DNA of 52,342 bases from Candidatus Roizmanbacteria bacterium RIFOXYC1_FULL_41_16 (GTDB taxonomy: Bacteria > Patescibacteriota > Microgenomatia > UBA1406). Position 1 is the stretch's first letter. The number at the start of each line of letters is the position of its first letter. The position numbers and the translations under genes are program-made. The notes below the pieces were generated by a model. It had not been told where the DNA came from. It searched no databases and saw only the letters and a program-made list of their open reading frames with translations. Below are positions 24,145 through 32,321 of this stretch, piece by piece. The stretch spans positions 1,044 to 53,385 of the forward strand of contig MGBO01000010.1 in the NCBI GenBank assembly GCA_001788295.1, written 5' to 3'.

Positions 24145-24887
24145 AAAAGAGGGTAATTATTGGTACTTAACAAGCCCGTGGCGTCAAATTGATCGTCTCC
24201 GATACCTATCTTCGCTTCCATAAATTCTTTTCCAGTAATATTGGTATTTTCTACAACTGGTGTAACACCTGGAGCACAACCGTGCTCACGGTAACAATAC
24301 ATACTGGCCATTTCTGCATATGCCTCTCTTAATTCTCCAAGGGTAGATTTTCGGTTGACTGTTTTCTTATCCAATTCGAGCCATTCCAAAAAATGTTCTA
24401 CTTCATGAGCTAAATTAGCCAAGCCACAGAAAGATAAAACTGGTTTTCCGTCAATAATATCAAAGTAACCCTGAAGATCCCAAATATCTTTCATTGACGT
24501 CACCTTCACCTCAACACCAAGCGATTTCAAAGTATTTATTATTCGTTCTTCATATCCAATTGGGGTCCCGGAGGTAGTGAAGCTAGGATCTTTTTGTAGT
24601 TTGTGCTCGATTTGGCGCCGGAGACTAACTCTGATGTCCATTACTCTCTCTTCAAGCTGTTTCTTATATGCATCAACTTTCCCGGTCGGCTCGTTCTGTA
24701 GATATTGTAATTCATTTCTAGCAGCACTAGTGTTTGGTAATGTTTGTAACCACTCATTTCGGCCAGTAAATTTCTCGAGCGATTGTAGATTCTCTATTAT
24801 TTCGGGTTGAGGATTGATTAAGTGATAGCGTTTAATTATTTGACTATCATTTGTGGTGTTTAATATCGTTGTCTGTCTTTCATCCAT
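24141..24887 (-). CDS. Hypothetical protein with HEVEH motif (possible zinc metallopeptidase)
   Basis: 248 residues, no family recognised. It has a charged helical N-terminal half (about residues 1-100) and a compact C-terminal half with LAHEVEHFLEWLEL near residue 160, a perfect HExxH, followed by GELREAYAEMASMYCYRE. The Glu-rich helix could supply the third zinc ligand as in gluzincins. No signal peptide or membrane segment is seen, so it would act in the cytoplasm. It overlaps the convergent kinase by four bases. Confidence 0.45.
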   Translation of the reverse strand: MDERQTTILNTTNDSQIIKRYHLINPQPEIIENLQSLEKFTGRNEWLQTLPNTSAARNELQYLQNEPTGKVDAYKKQLEERVMDIRVSLRRQIEHKLQKDPSFTTSGTPIGYEERIINTLKSLGVEVKVTSMKDIWDLQGYFDIIDGKPVLSFCGLANLAHEVEHFLEWLELDKKTVNRKSTLGELREAYAEMASMYCYREHGCAPGVTPVVENTNITGKEFMEAKIGIGDDQFDATGLLSTNNYPLF

Positions 24888-24948
24888 AGTTAATCACGTA
24901 ATTTCAAATATTGTACCAAGTTATCTATAAACTCTTTCGAACCTGAAC

Positions 24949-24968
24949 AAGGGTTCCAGCCCTTTTAC
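24949..24968 (-). terminator. Repeated terminator module, copy 2 (diverged)
   Basis: AAGGGTTCCAGCCCTTTTACC on plus, close to the other copies but with G replacing a base in the 3' arm and no ACTATAAG tail. It lies just past the stop of the minus-strand EamA gene (24972) and before the start of the minus-strand gene at 24887. Confidence 0.55.
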
Positions 24969-24971
24969 CTT

Positions 24972-25820
24972 CTAGCTTAATAGCATTACCCCGATCATTA
25001 CCAAAACCGCGGCAATAAGTTTTTTCAGCAGATTGTTCCGCTCATTCAAAAACAGAGCTGATAATAAAACAGTTAGAATAATGGAAGCGTTGCTGATAGG
25101 GCTCACTTGCGACACCTGGCCGCCGGCTTTGATCGCCAGATAAAAGGCAGCGCCGCTAAGGGCATACAACAAAGTGAACCAAAATAAACTGTTAAAATGT
25201 TTCTTATGCCAATAATATTTAAGCCTAACAACGGCTTTGGGATGAGCGATTAGCAAGAAAAGGCCAGGAGTGAGCCAGCCGATTGTCAGCATTGAGAACA
25301 CATCGGTGGTTCTTAACAAAAATGCATCGTTGGTAACAGCAACCCCGGAACAAAGGCAAACAGCCAACATGTATCCAAATCCGCGATTAAGCTCTACTTT
25401 ACCTTTTTGCCAAAACACCAAAATTACGGAAAAAATAATTAGTACTGTTCCCCAAACGCGTGTGACAGTGAGATTATCGTTTAAAAATAGAACGGCGCTA
25501 ACAATCCCAACAATCGAAGCAAAAGAGTAAATGATGGTTACTTGTGAGGCCTCTAAATATTTATTGGCTTTAAAAAGAAAAACAGTTACTAGTCCCCATA
25601 AAAACGCTTGAGCCAGATAATTTAGCCAATATGTTTGTATTGGCGGTAAAGAAAACCCGTTTAGCAAACTAAACAACAAAATCATGATAAATCCCAAAAA
25701 TTGAAAAGCAATCGCTGAGGCATAAGCGTCAGCTTTGTCATCTTTCATTAGTGCTCTGCGCATCACTGAGGCAAAAGATGAACCAACCACTCCAATTAAT
25801 GCATAAAATAACCAAGACAT
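24972..25820 (-). CDS. EamA/DMT family transporter (full length)
   Basis: 282 residues, ten hydrophobic helices arranged as two EamA halves (about residues 1-135 and 145-282). The repeated pattern SQVTIIYSFASIVGIVSAVLFLNDN and SQVSPISNASIILTV is typical of DMT exporters or importers of metabolites. The substrate cannot be told. A minus-strand TAAGAT at 25828-25833 is seven bases before the ATG. It is one of three EamA genes within 4.4 kb. Confidence 0.85.
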   Translation of the reverse strand: MSWLFYALIGVVGSSFASVMRRALMKDDKADAYASAIAFQFLGFIMILLFSLLNGFSLPPIQTYWLNYLAQAFLWGLVTVFLFKANKYLEASQVTIIYSFASIVGIVSAVLFLNDNLTVTRVWGTVLIIFSVILVFWQKGKVELNRGFGYMLAVCLCSGVAVTNDAFLLRTTDVFSMLTIGWLTPGLFLLIAHPKAVVRLKYYWHKKHFNSLFWFTLLYALSGAAFYLAIKAGGQVSQVSPISNASIILTVLLSALFLNERNNLLKKLIAAVLVMIGVMLLS

Positions 25821-25875
25821 AACTGTAATCTTATCACAAGAGTGTACTTAATAAGTTATCTGCTAAAATTGCTTT

Positions 25876-26358
25876 ATGAAAAGCACTTTGATTTTAATCT
25901 GCGGTTTGTCAGGAGCCGGCAAGACCACTTTAGCGAAAAAGCTGACCAAAGAACGTTCTGCGGTACGGTTGTGTGCCGATGATTGGGTAATTGGCGTTTT
26001 AAAAGATCAAAAAAATATTGCTGAGCGAGATCGATTACGTGATCCGGTAGAACAACTTTTGTGGCGCTTGGTTCAGGAGTTATTAAAACTGGGGAACACC
26101 GTTATTTTGGAAAACGGGTTTTGGTCTAAAGAAGAACGGACCCGATATTTAAAAACTGCAAAAGAGTTGGGGGCCAGAGTTGAGTTGCACTATGTGAGTG
26201 CGTTATTTGAAACACTTTGGCAGCGGGTAGAAAAGCGAAATAGTGATCCAAACGAATTAGTTATGACCAAAAAAGAGCTGGAAGACGCCTGGCAAGTGTT
26301 TCAGCCACCAACTGAAGTGGAAGGTCAAAGTTATGATTACTTTGTCACAACAACCTAG
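25876..26358 (+). CDS. AAA_33-type P-loop kinase
   Basis: 160 residues with P-loop CGLSGAGKT at residues 9-17, then CADDWVIGVL and ENGFWSKEERTRY, the layout of AAA_33 kinases (chloramphenicol phosphotransferase or Zeta-like fold). TAAAAT at 25864-25869 is six bases before the ATG. The upstream bases TATCTGCTA(A/G)AATTG and the opening codons match those of the kinase at 23611, and both proteins end in FVTT(S/T), so gene plus promoter were probably duplicated. Terminator copy 3 overlaps or follows the stop by three bases. Confidence 0.75.
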   Translation: MKSTLILICGLSGAGKTTLAKKLTKERSAVRLCADDWVIGVLKDQKNIAERDRLRDPVEQLLWRLVQELLKLGNTVILENGFWSKEERTRYLKTAKELGARVELHYVSALFETLWQRVEKRNSDPNELVMTKKELEDAWQVFQPPTEVEGQSYDYFVTTT

Positions 26359-26360
26359 AA

Positions 26361-26386
26361 AAGGGTTCCACCCTTTTTACTATAAG
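26361..26386 (+). terminator. Repeated terminator module, copy 3
   Basis: Identical over 26 bases to copy 1 (hairpin AAGGGT-TCC-ACCCTT, T run, ACTATAAG). It follows the stop of the kinase at 26358. Confidence 0.8.
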
Positions 26387-26413
26387 ATGAGGTTATATTT
26401 TAATTAATTAAAT

Positions 26414-27277
26414 ATGTCATCAATTATTTTTGCCTGGATTGCCTCGATTACTTATGGATTATATGCTGTTATAGCAAAATTAATTGGTAAATACCAATTA
26501 AAAAATACATATCAATTCTCTTTTTTTGTAACTTTATTTAGCGGGGTGTTAATGTCAGTGATTGCTTATTTAAATGGGGGTCGTTTAGCCTTTGAATGGT
26601 CCTATATTATCGCTGCTGCCGGCTTTTTAGCTCTAGGAAATATTCTTTATTTGGCAGCGTTAAAAGTATTGGATGTTTCGGTTATGTCACCATTGTTTAA
26701 TCTTAGGGTTGCTATTACCGTCATATTTGGCTTTTTTTTGCTAGGGGAGAGCTTGTCCTCAAAATCAGTGTTACTAATCGTTTTAATCTTCATTGCTGGT
26801 TTTTTTGCCACGATGGATGAAAAATTTTCTTTTAAATCGTTTTTTACCAAAAAAATTGCATTAGGACTATTGTTTATGTTAATTTTGTCGATTCAATCAG
26901 TGTTTATTAACCAAGCTATTGATCAAACTGATTATTGGACAGCAACTTTATGGATGAGTTTATTAGCGATTATTTTCTCTTTTGTTTTTCTATTCTCAAA
27001 GTTTAAAAAAGACTTGGCTAAATCAAAATCACAACAATATCTTGGCGTCGGCTTGCTTTCACTATTAGGAGCGGGCGGTGATCTGGCTGCTTATAAAGCT
27101 TTTGAGAATAATGTTGGAATTTCTTCGGTGATTATTTCTTTACCAATTTCCATGATTATGGCTTTTGTCCTCTCGGTTTGGAAGCCCTCACTCATAGAGA
27201 GACACTCACTCAAAGTATATTTAGTTAGATTTACGGCCGCAACTGTTATGATTTGGGCCGCCTTACAGCTTAAATAA
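26414..27277 (+). CDS. EamA/DMT family transporter
   Basis: 287 residues, about ten hydrophobic helices in two EamA repeats. Repeat 1 ends with VSVMSPLFNLRVAITVIFGFFLLGE, the classic end of an EamA half, and repeat 2 ends with VGISSVIISLPISMIMAF. The substrate is unknown. Its ATG follows a TATATT by 14 bases. The stop TAA is embedded at the beginning of terminator copy 4. Base composition seems more AT rich than the EamA gene at 24972, so it is unlikely to be a recent copy of that gene. Confidence 0.85.
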   Translation: MSSIIFAWIASITYGLYAVIAKLIGKYQLKNTYQFSFFVTLFSGVLMSVIAYLNGGRLAFEWSYIIAAAGFLALGNILYLAALKVLDVSVMSPLFNLRVAITVIFGFFLLGESLSSKSVLLIVLIFIAGFFATMDEKFSFKSFFTKKIALGLLFMLILSIQSVFINQAIDQTDYWTATLWMSLLAIIFSFVFLFSKFKKDLAKSKSQQYLGVGLLSLLGAGGDLAAYKAFENNVGISSVIISLPISMIMAFVLSVWKPSLIERHSLKVYLVRFTAATVMIWAALQLK

Positions 27278-27301
27278 GGGTTCCACCCTTTTTACTATAA
27301 G
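27276..27301 (+). terminator. Repeated terminator module, copy 4
   Basis: Identical over 26 bases to copies 1 and 3. It overlaps the EamA stop at 27277 and lies just beyond the stop of the convergent Nudix gene (27305), so it can serve both strands (the reverse complement also forms a hairpin). Confidence 0.8.
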
Positions 27302-27304
27302 ATA

Positions 27305-27862
27305 TTAGATAAGAATTTTTTGTTTGAATTTGGCAAAGTCAGCTTTACTTCTCATCGTCTTAAGAACATCCAGAACTAATTCGTTGCCCCAATACTGATC
27401 AGATAAAATAATATCAATGAATTCATCAAATCCGCATTCCACAATTTCAATTTTTTCGCCACTGTCAAGTTTTTGCGGCGCCTCTTTTTGGCACTGACGG
27501 GCAATATAGGTGTAGATTTTCCAGTCGATTTTGTGCAATGGTTCGTAAATTTTAAATAAATCCCAATTATTAGAAGAAAATCCAGATTCTTCTATTAATT
27601 CTCGCTTGGCTGTAACAAGCGGATCTTCATGAGTCTCACTGCGGCCGCCAAAAAGAGAGTAAAAATCCTTTTTGTTTGGCTGTGACTGTTTTGATAGCAA
27701 AATCTTTTGGTTACGAGTGGCAATAACCTCTACGGTATTAGGTCGTTTCAGCATTTCAAAAGTTGCCATAGTGTTGTCAAACATTTGTTGCTGCCATTGG
27801 TAGACATCAAAAATTATGCCTTTAAAAACTCGTTTTGCGTGAGTAGGAATTTTTCCTGCCAT
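27305..27862 (-). CDS. Nudix hydrolase
   Basis: 185 residues. The Nudix box GGRSETHEDPLVTAKRELIEES is near residues 91-112 and keeps the RE...EE metal-binding core. A C-terminal helical segment follows. Enzymes with this core hydrolyse nucleoside diphosphate-linked compounds; the arrangement resembles ADP-ribose pyrophosphatases, but substrate is not certain. A minus-strand TAGAAT (27870-27875) lies seven bases before the ATG, giving a leaderless mRNA. Confidence 0.88.
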   Translation of the reverse strand: MAGKIPTHAKRVFKGIIFDVYQWQQQMFDNTMATFEMLKRPNTVEVIATRNQKILLSKQSQPNKKDFYSLFGGRSETHEDPLVTAKRELIEESGFSSNNWDLFKIYEPLHKIDWKIYTYIARQCQKEAPQKLDSGEKIEIVECGFDEFIDIILSDQYWGNELVLDVLKTMRSKADFAKFKQKILI

Positions 27863-27948
27863 GCTGATTATTCTATCCTTTTTCTGTTAAAATAGTGCTC
27901 ATAACTATCAATGGACAGAGTTTGGGACATATTAAACACAAGTATTAA

Positions 27949-28833
27949 ATGATCAAGCCTAAGATTACCGAAATCCAAGCCAAATCTGTTTTCACTAAGT
28001 CGGGTTTGCCGGGATCTGATTGGGTGATTAATCCTTACAACGGCTGTTTGTTTGGTTGTATGTATTGCTATGCCGCGCAGATTGCCCGCTGGAAACATCC
28101 GGATGAGCAATGGGGCAGTTATCTGGATGTCAAAGTTAATGCGCCGCAAGTTTTGAAACAGGAGTTAAGCAAGCTCAGCCGAAAACTTAAAACTAAAAAT
28201 TTCGGCTCGGTGTTTTTCAGTTCGGTTACCGATCCTTATGTAGGCCTGGAGGCAAAGTACAAACTTACCCGAAAGTGTTTACAAGTGTTGGCAGATTTTG
28301 GTTATGAGGGCAGTGTCTCGGTTCAAACCAAATCACCCTTGATTACTCAAGACATTGATATTTTAAAGAAATTAAAAAACGTTACTGTTGGATTTACGGT
28401 GACTACGCTAGACGATAAGGTTTCCCGATTCCTTGAGGTGATGGCCCCACGTGTTAGCCAAAGAATCGAGGCTCTTAACCAGCTTCATCAGGCCGGCATT
28501 GCCACTTATGCCTTTGTTGGTCCGCTTCTCCCGCATTTTATGAACAATCCCCAAACCATAAATAAACTTCTGGATAAACTACAGATGGTGGGGGTTAAAG
28601 AAGTTTGGTTTGAGCACATCAATCTAAGCTCAAAAATCAAAGCTCGGCTGTTTGAATATTTGCAAAAAGAAGCGCCGCACTTAATCAATGATTTTGAAAA
28701 AGCCGACACCCAGGAATACAGAGACAAGCTGGACTCAATTATCTATAAAGCCATGAAGGGCAGGGGGTTGAAAATGGGCTTGGGAAAAGTTATTTACCAC
28801 CATTCATTGTCAAAGAAAGCTAGAAAGCGCTAA
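27949..28833 (+). CDS. Radical SAM protein, SplB/Rv2578c-like
   Basis: 294 residues. The cluster motif CLFGCMYCYA (CxxxCxxC) is at about residues 33-42, in a context (NPYNGC...CYA, FSSVTDPY, LTRKCLQVL) typical of the spore photoproduct lyase-related radical SAM family. True SplB carries a conserved extra Cys for photoproduct repair; I could not confirm it here, so DNA repair is only possible. Terminator copy 5 follows the stop by two bases. Confidence 0.85.
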   Translation: MIKPKITEIQAKSVFTKSGLPGSDWVINPYNGCLFGCMYCYAAQIARWKHPDEQWGSYLDVKVNAPQVLKQELSKLSRKLKTKNFGSVFFSSVTDPYVGLEAKYKLTRKCLQVLADFGYEGSVSVQTKSPLITQDIDILKKLKNVTVGFTVTTLDDKVSRFLEVMAPRVSQRIEALNQLHQAGIATYAFVGPLLPHFMNNPQTINKLLDKLQMVGVKEVWFEHINLSSKIKARLFEYLQKEAPHLINDFEKADTQEYRDKLDSIIYKAMKGRGLKMGLGKVIYHHSLSKKARKR

Positions 28834-28835
28834 GT

Positions 28836-28859
28836 AAGGGTGCCACCCTTTTTACTATA
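28836..28859 (+). terminator. Repeated terminator module, copy 5
   Basis: AAGGGT-GCC-ACCCTT hairpin and T run, differing from the other copies at one loop base and ending ACTATAT. Located two bases after the radical SAM gene. Confidence 0.75.
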
Positions 28860-28910
28860 TCGGTAAGCTGGCATACAATAAATTAAGCGTGAAAAAGTTA
28901 TCATTAACTA

Positions 28911-29333
28911 ATGAACTGGTGGGTGGCTGCTTTATTTTCAGCGGTTTTTGCCGCCGCGACTTCAATTCTCGCTAAAATCGGTATCAAGGATATTAATTCC
29001 AATCTGGCAACAGCCATCCGGACAGTAGTCATTCTGGTGTTTGCCTGGGGCATTGTTTTGTTTCAGGGCACTTACAAAGAACTGTTTTCTTTAAACAAAA
29101 CTACCATTATTTTTTTGGTTTTATCAGGAATAGCCACTGGATTGTCTTGGCTGTTTTATTTTCGTGCCCTTCAGTTGGGGGAGGCCTCCAAAGTGGTGCC
29201 CATTGACAAGCTTAGTCTGGTATTAACCATTATCATGGCCTTTGTTTTTCTAAAAGAAAAGGCCAGCCTGCAAGTAATTTTTGGAGCCGTATTAATGACA
29301 TTAGGTACACTTATTATCAGTTTAGCCAAATAA
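28911..29333 (+). CDS. Half-size EamA-domain membrane protein
   Basis: 140 residues, one EamA repeat of about five helices; full-length DMT transporters have two. The pattern LSWLFYFRALQLGEASKVVPIDKLSLVLT is diagnostic. Half-size members are thought to work as homodimers or heterodimers. It lies 13 bases before the cupin gene, so the two likely share a transcript. No standard -10 box directly precedes the ATG, although TACAAT lies about 30 bases upstream. Confidence 0.85.
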   Translation: MNWWVAALFSAVFAAATSILAKIGIKDINSNLATAIRTVVILVFAWGIVLFQGTYKELFSLNKTTIIFLVLSGIATGLSWLFYFRALQLGEASKVVPIDKLSLVLTIIMAFVFLKEKASLQVIFGAVLMTLGTLIISLAK

Positions 29334-29346
29334 AGGAGGTGAAAAA

Positions 29347-29721
29347 ATGAAAGGATACGTTACTAATATTGAAGAAAAAACTCAAACTAATAGTTATTTC
29401 CGGCAAGTATTGTTTACGACCGACAAAAGTCAATTAGTAGTAATGGCGTTACAGCCAAACGAAGATATTGGTGCTGAAACACACGCTGAGCACGACCAGT
29501 TTATCAGAGTAGAGTCTGGCACTGGCAAGGTGATTATGGACGGGGTAGAATCAGACCTGGCTGACGGCAGTGCCGTAGTTATTCCGGCCGGAGTGGAGCA
29601 CAACATTATTAATACCGGCGACACGGCGATGAAATTATACACGCTTTACACGCCACCGGAACACGCTGACCAAACCGTGCACCAAACCAAAGCCGAAGCT
29701 CTGGCCGCTCATCACGAATAA
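29347..29721 (+). CDS. Cupin-domain protein
   Basis: 124 residues forming a single cupin barrel. Motif 1 is GAETHAEHDQFIRVESGTG (His and Glu/His metal ligands) and motif 2 is GSAVVIPAGVEHNIINTG. It probably binds a divalent metal; enzyme or sensor role unknown. A strong AAAGGAGGTG Shine-Dalgarno precedes the ATG, unlike most first genes here, as expected for an internal operon gene behind the EamA gene. The next gene is convergent, its stop adjoining this one. Confidence 0.88.
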   Translation: MKGYVTNIEEKTQTNSYFRQVLFTTDKSQLVVMALQPNEDIGAETHAEHDQFIRVESGTGKVIMDGVESDLADGSAVVIPAGVEHNIINTGDTAMKLYTLYTPPEHADQTVHQTKAEALAAHHE

Positions 29722-30738
29722 TTAAGATTGTTTTGAGGTAGCCAGCTGGCCGCAGGCAGCCGCAATGTCTTGGCCCATGGTTACTCTAATGGTGTAGGCA
29801 ATGTTAGCTTCTTTAAGAATTTGGGCAAAAGCATAAACAGCTTTTCTTTCCGGTCTTTGCCAGCTCTGGTTGCTCACCGGATTGTAGGGTATTAAATTAA
29901 CGTGCGCCAGCTTGTATTTGAGAAGCAGGACCAATTGCTGAGCGTGTTCAATTTGATCATTAACTTCCTTTATCAAAATATACTCATAGCTCACGCGCTT
30001 ATTTGTTTTTTTAGTATAAAGATCAATTGTTTTAAACAACTTCGGCAAGGGATTGGCTTTGGCAACCGGCATGATTTTTTCTCTCAGTTCCTGATTGGGA
30101 GCGTGCAAACTAATGGCTAGCCGTCCTTTGTAGCCTTCCATAATAAATTTTTTCAAAGGCGTAATTACTCCACAGGTGGACACGGTAATCCGGCTGGGGC
30201 TCATGGCTAACTTGTTTTTATCGGTTAAAATGGCGATTGATTCTTGTGTCGCGGTTAAGTTGATCATCGGTTCGCCCATGCCCATAAAAACAATATTAGT
30301 GATTTTCTGTTGAGTTTTGGCAAGTTCGCGAGCAAAAAACAAAACCTGTTCCACAATTTCATCAGCATTCAGATTGGCAATAAAACCCATATTGCCTGTC
30401 GCACAAAAAGCACAGTTCATGGGGCAGCCAATCATACAACTCACACACACGGTGTTACGGTTATCCTGATGTTTCATTAAGACTGCTTCCAGTAATTGTT
30501 CCGGAGCGTGCTGACGGGAAAACAGCACTTTAATGGTATCTTGATCTTTTGAAACCTGAGTCTTAATTGGTTTGAGAGACAGCAGGCTGATCTGTTTTGC
30601 CGCCTGATCTCGCAGGGATTTTGGCCAAACCGTTAATTGATCAAAATCGGTAATGAGTTTTTGATAATAAGCCTGGTAAAATTGATTGAGCCGATATTTT
30701 GGCTGGTTATGTTCCTCCAAAAACGTTTCTATTTGCAT
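29722..30738 (-). CDS. rlmN: 23S rRNA (adenine2503-C2)/tRNA methyltransferase RlmN
   Basis: 338 residues. The radical SAM motif GCPMNCAFCATG (CxxxCxxC) is near residues 106-114, with MGMGEPMINL following. The conserved AACGQLA near the C-terminus contains the methyl-carrying Cys, and CGV also matches. RlmN methylates A2503 of 23S rRNA and A37 of some tRNAs. It is divergent from ddl, and the 40-base gap holds both promoters; a minus-strand TACAAT lies about 9 bases before the ATG. Confidence 0.95.
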   Translation of the reverse strand: MQIETFLEEHNQPKYRLNQFYQAYYQKLITDFDQLTVWPKSLRDQAAKQISLLSLKPIKTQVSKDQDTIKVLFSRQHAPEQLLEAVLMKHQDNRNTVCVSCMIGCPMNCAFCATGNMGFIANLNADEIVEQVLFFARELAKTQQKITNIVFMGMGEPMINLTATQESIAILTDKNKLAMSPSRITVSTCGVITPLKKFIMEGYKGRLAISLHAPNQELREKIMPVAKANPLPKLFKTIDLYTKKTNKRVSYEYILIKEVNDQIEHAQQLVLLLKYKLAHVNLIPYNPVSNQSWQRPERKAVYAFAQILKEANIAYTIRVTMGQDIAAACGQLATSKQS

Positions 30739-30778
30739 TTTAAGTCAATTGTAAAGCTTAATTTGCTATAATCAAGTC

Positions 30779-31690
30779 GTGATGCCCAAAATTGCCATTC
30801 TCACTGGTGGAGAAAGCAGCGAGCGGGAAATTGCCCTGCTCTCCAGTCAATTCATTACAACCCAGGCCAAACGATTTTTTTCTGTTGATGTTTTTGATTT
30901 TCCACAGGATCTTCCGCGTTTTATCAAAGACCAGGCTCAATATGTTTTGGCAATTCCGGTTTTTCATGGTCGAGGGGGCGAAGATGGACAAATCCAGGGT
31001 TTTTTGGAAACTCTCAAAACGCCCTATTTATTCTCCGGTATCGACGGTCATAGCGCCGGAATGAACAAAGTGTTTAGCAAACTAATTGCCCAGTCAATCA
31101 AGATCAATCAGCCCGGCTTTCAGATTATTCTGCCGGGTGAACAAATTCGCTTCAGCCAGAAATCAGTTGTTAAACCCTACGACAACGGCAGCTCGGTGGG
31201 CGTGTATATTGTCGGCTCTCAAATAGAATTAAATCACGCTCTAGAGACAGTATTCAAACTTTCTGATAAGGCATTGGTCGAAGAATTTGTTGCCGGCGAG
31301 GAATATACGGTGGCGGTTGTTGACTTAAAGAAAAAGCCGCAAGCGTTGCCGGTAATTTGGATCAAGCCAAAAAAAAACAGTTTTTTTGATTACAAAAGCA
31401 AATACAGTGATAATGGGGCTGATGAGGTTTGTCCGGCGCCGATTGATAAAAAGCTCAGCGATCAGCTACAACAAATCGCAGTCAAAATTCATCAGACATT
31501 GGGTCTAAAACATCTGAGCCGCTCTGACTTTATTGTCAAAGATCAGCGCCCGTACTTTTTGGAAGTTAATACTATTCCTGGTCTAACCAAAAATTCCCTG
31601 GTTCCCAAAGCGGTCAAAACTGCTGATCTTGATTTTGGTTTATTACTGAAAGATTGGGTTGAAACCGAGCTCAAAAAGCGTGTTCGTTGA
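30779..31690 (+). CDS. ddl: D-alanine--D-alanine ligase
   Basis: 303 residues from a GTG at 30779 (ATG next codon). N-terminal segment GGESSEREIALLSS, then PVFHGRGGEDGQIQG and GHSAGMNK, and the ATP-grasp part with VVKPYDNGSSVGV, EEFVAGEEYTVAV and DFIVKDQRPYFLEVNTIPGLT. This makes the D-Ala-D-Ala dipeptide for peptidoglycan. TATAAT at 30767-30772 is six bases before the GTG, so the mRNA would start at GUG. It overlaps the convergent rpe by 20 bases. Confidence 0.95.
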   Translation: MMPKIAILTGGESSEREIALLSSQFITTQAKRFFSVDVFDFPQDLPRFIKDQAQYVLAIPVFHGRGGEDGQIQGFLETLKTPYLFSGIDGHSAGMNKVFSKLIAQSIKINQPGFQIILPGEQIRFSQKSVVKPYDNGSSVGVYIVGSQIELNHALETVFKLSDKALVEEFVAGEEYTVAVVDLKKKPQALPVIWIKPKKNSFFDYKSKYSDNGADEVCPAPIDKKLSDQLQQIAVKIHQTLGLKHLSRSDFIVKDQRPYFLEVNTIPGLTKNSLVPKAVKTADLDFGLLLKDWVETELKKRVR

Positions 31691-32321
31691 TAATACTTTC
31701 GAGAATTTTAAAATTTTCCAAAGGCGAAAAAGCCTTGGTTAAATAACTGCCCACGCCTACAACATCAGGCAAGCCTTTGTTTTGCAAAATCACCGGCAGT
31801 GTTCTTTCGTTTACCCCGCCGTCAATCATAATTTGGCCCTCAAAGCCGCCTACGCGCAGTTGGGTAATTTTTGCCAGGGCTTCATCCTGAAAAGGACTGC
31901 CTTGAAAACCCAGGTCAATGGTCATAATTTGAATCAAAGAAACCTGATTAATGATTTTTTGGTTTATTTGGTCGTCCAGATCAAGCGCGACGCCCAAATC
32001 AAATTCAGTGCCTGGATTTTTTTGCCAAAACTTTTGATGGACGACCACCGAATTAATGTTTAGCTCTTTTTGTTTTGAAAGCAGGTCAATCAAAGGCAGA
32101 TAGTCTTTAACCATCAAATCAAAATCCCATTTTTTGTTGGCTACCAGATCTGGGTATTTGTTAATTTCGGTTAAGACCTGATGAAGAGTAACGGTTAAAT
32201 TAGAAGCCACCAGTCCATCACACAAATCAATGTTTAGGCGATTGGAGAGAGGAGCCACTCGCAAAAGCGTTTGGCTAAAAGCCTCAGTTGTGTTTTCCAG
32301 AACAATGGGGACGATTTTCAT
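31671..32321 (-). CDS. rpe: Ribulose-phosphate 3-epimerase family protein
   Basis: 216 residues, TIM-barrel. RPE-like features are NIDLCDG near residue 30, a VVVHQ strand end, IQIMTIDLGFQGSPFQDEAL (normally MTVEPGFGGQ.F) and IMIDGGVNERT with a phosphate-binding loop. The sequence is divergent, and the first catalytic HxD-type region appears altered (DFDLMV). It interconverts ribulose-5-P and xylulose-5-P in the pentose pathway if active. Its start overlaps the rpiB stop (ATGA), forming an rpiB-rpe operon. Confidence 0.75.
   Translation of the reverse strand: MKIVPIVLENTTEAFSQTLLRVAPLSNRLNIDLCDGLVASNLTVTLHQVLTEINKYPDLVANKKWDFDLMVKDYLPLIDLLSKQKELNINSVVVHQKFWQKNPGTEFDLGVALDLDDQINQKIINQVSLIQIMTIDLGFQGSPFQDEALAKITQLRVGGFEGQIMIDGGVNERTLPVILQNKGLPDVVGVGSYLTKAFSPLENFKILESIINEHAF

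Noticed and set aside
23565-28860. Integron attC-like interpretation of the repeated modules
   Set aside because: Copies are short, identical terminator hairpins without attC R/L core sites, and genes lie on both strands; no integrase was found in the window.
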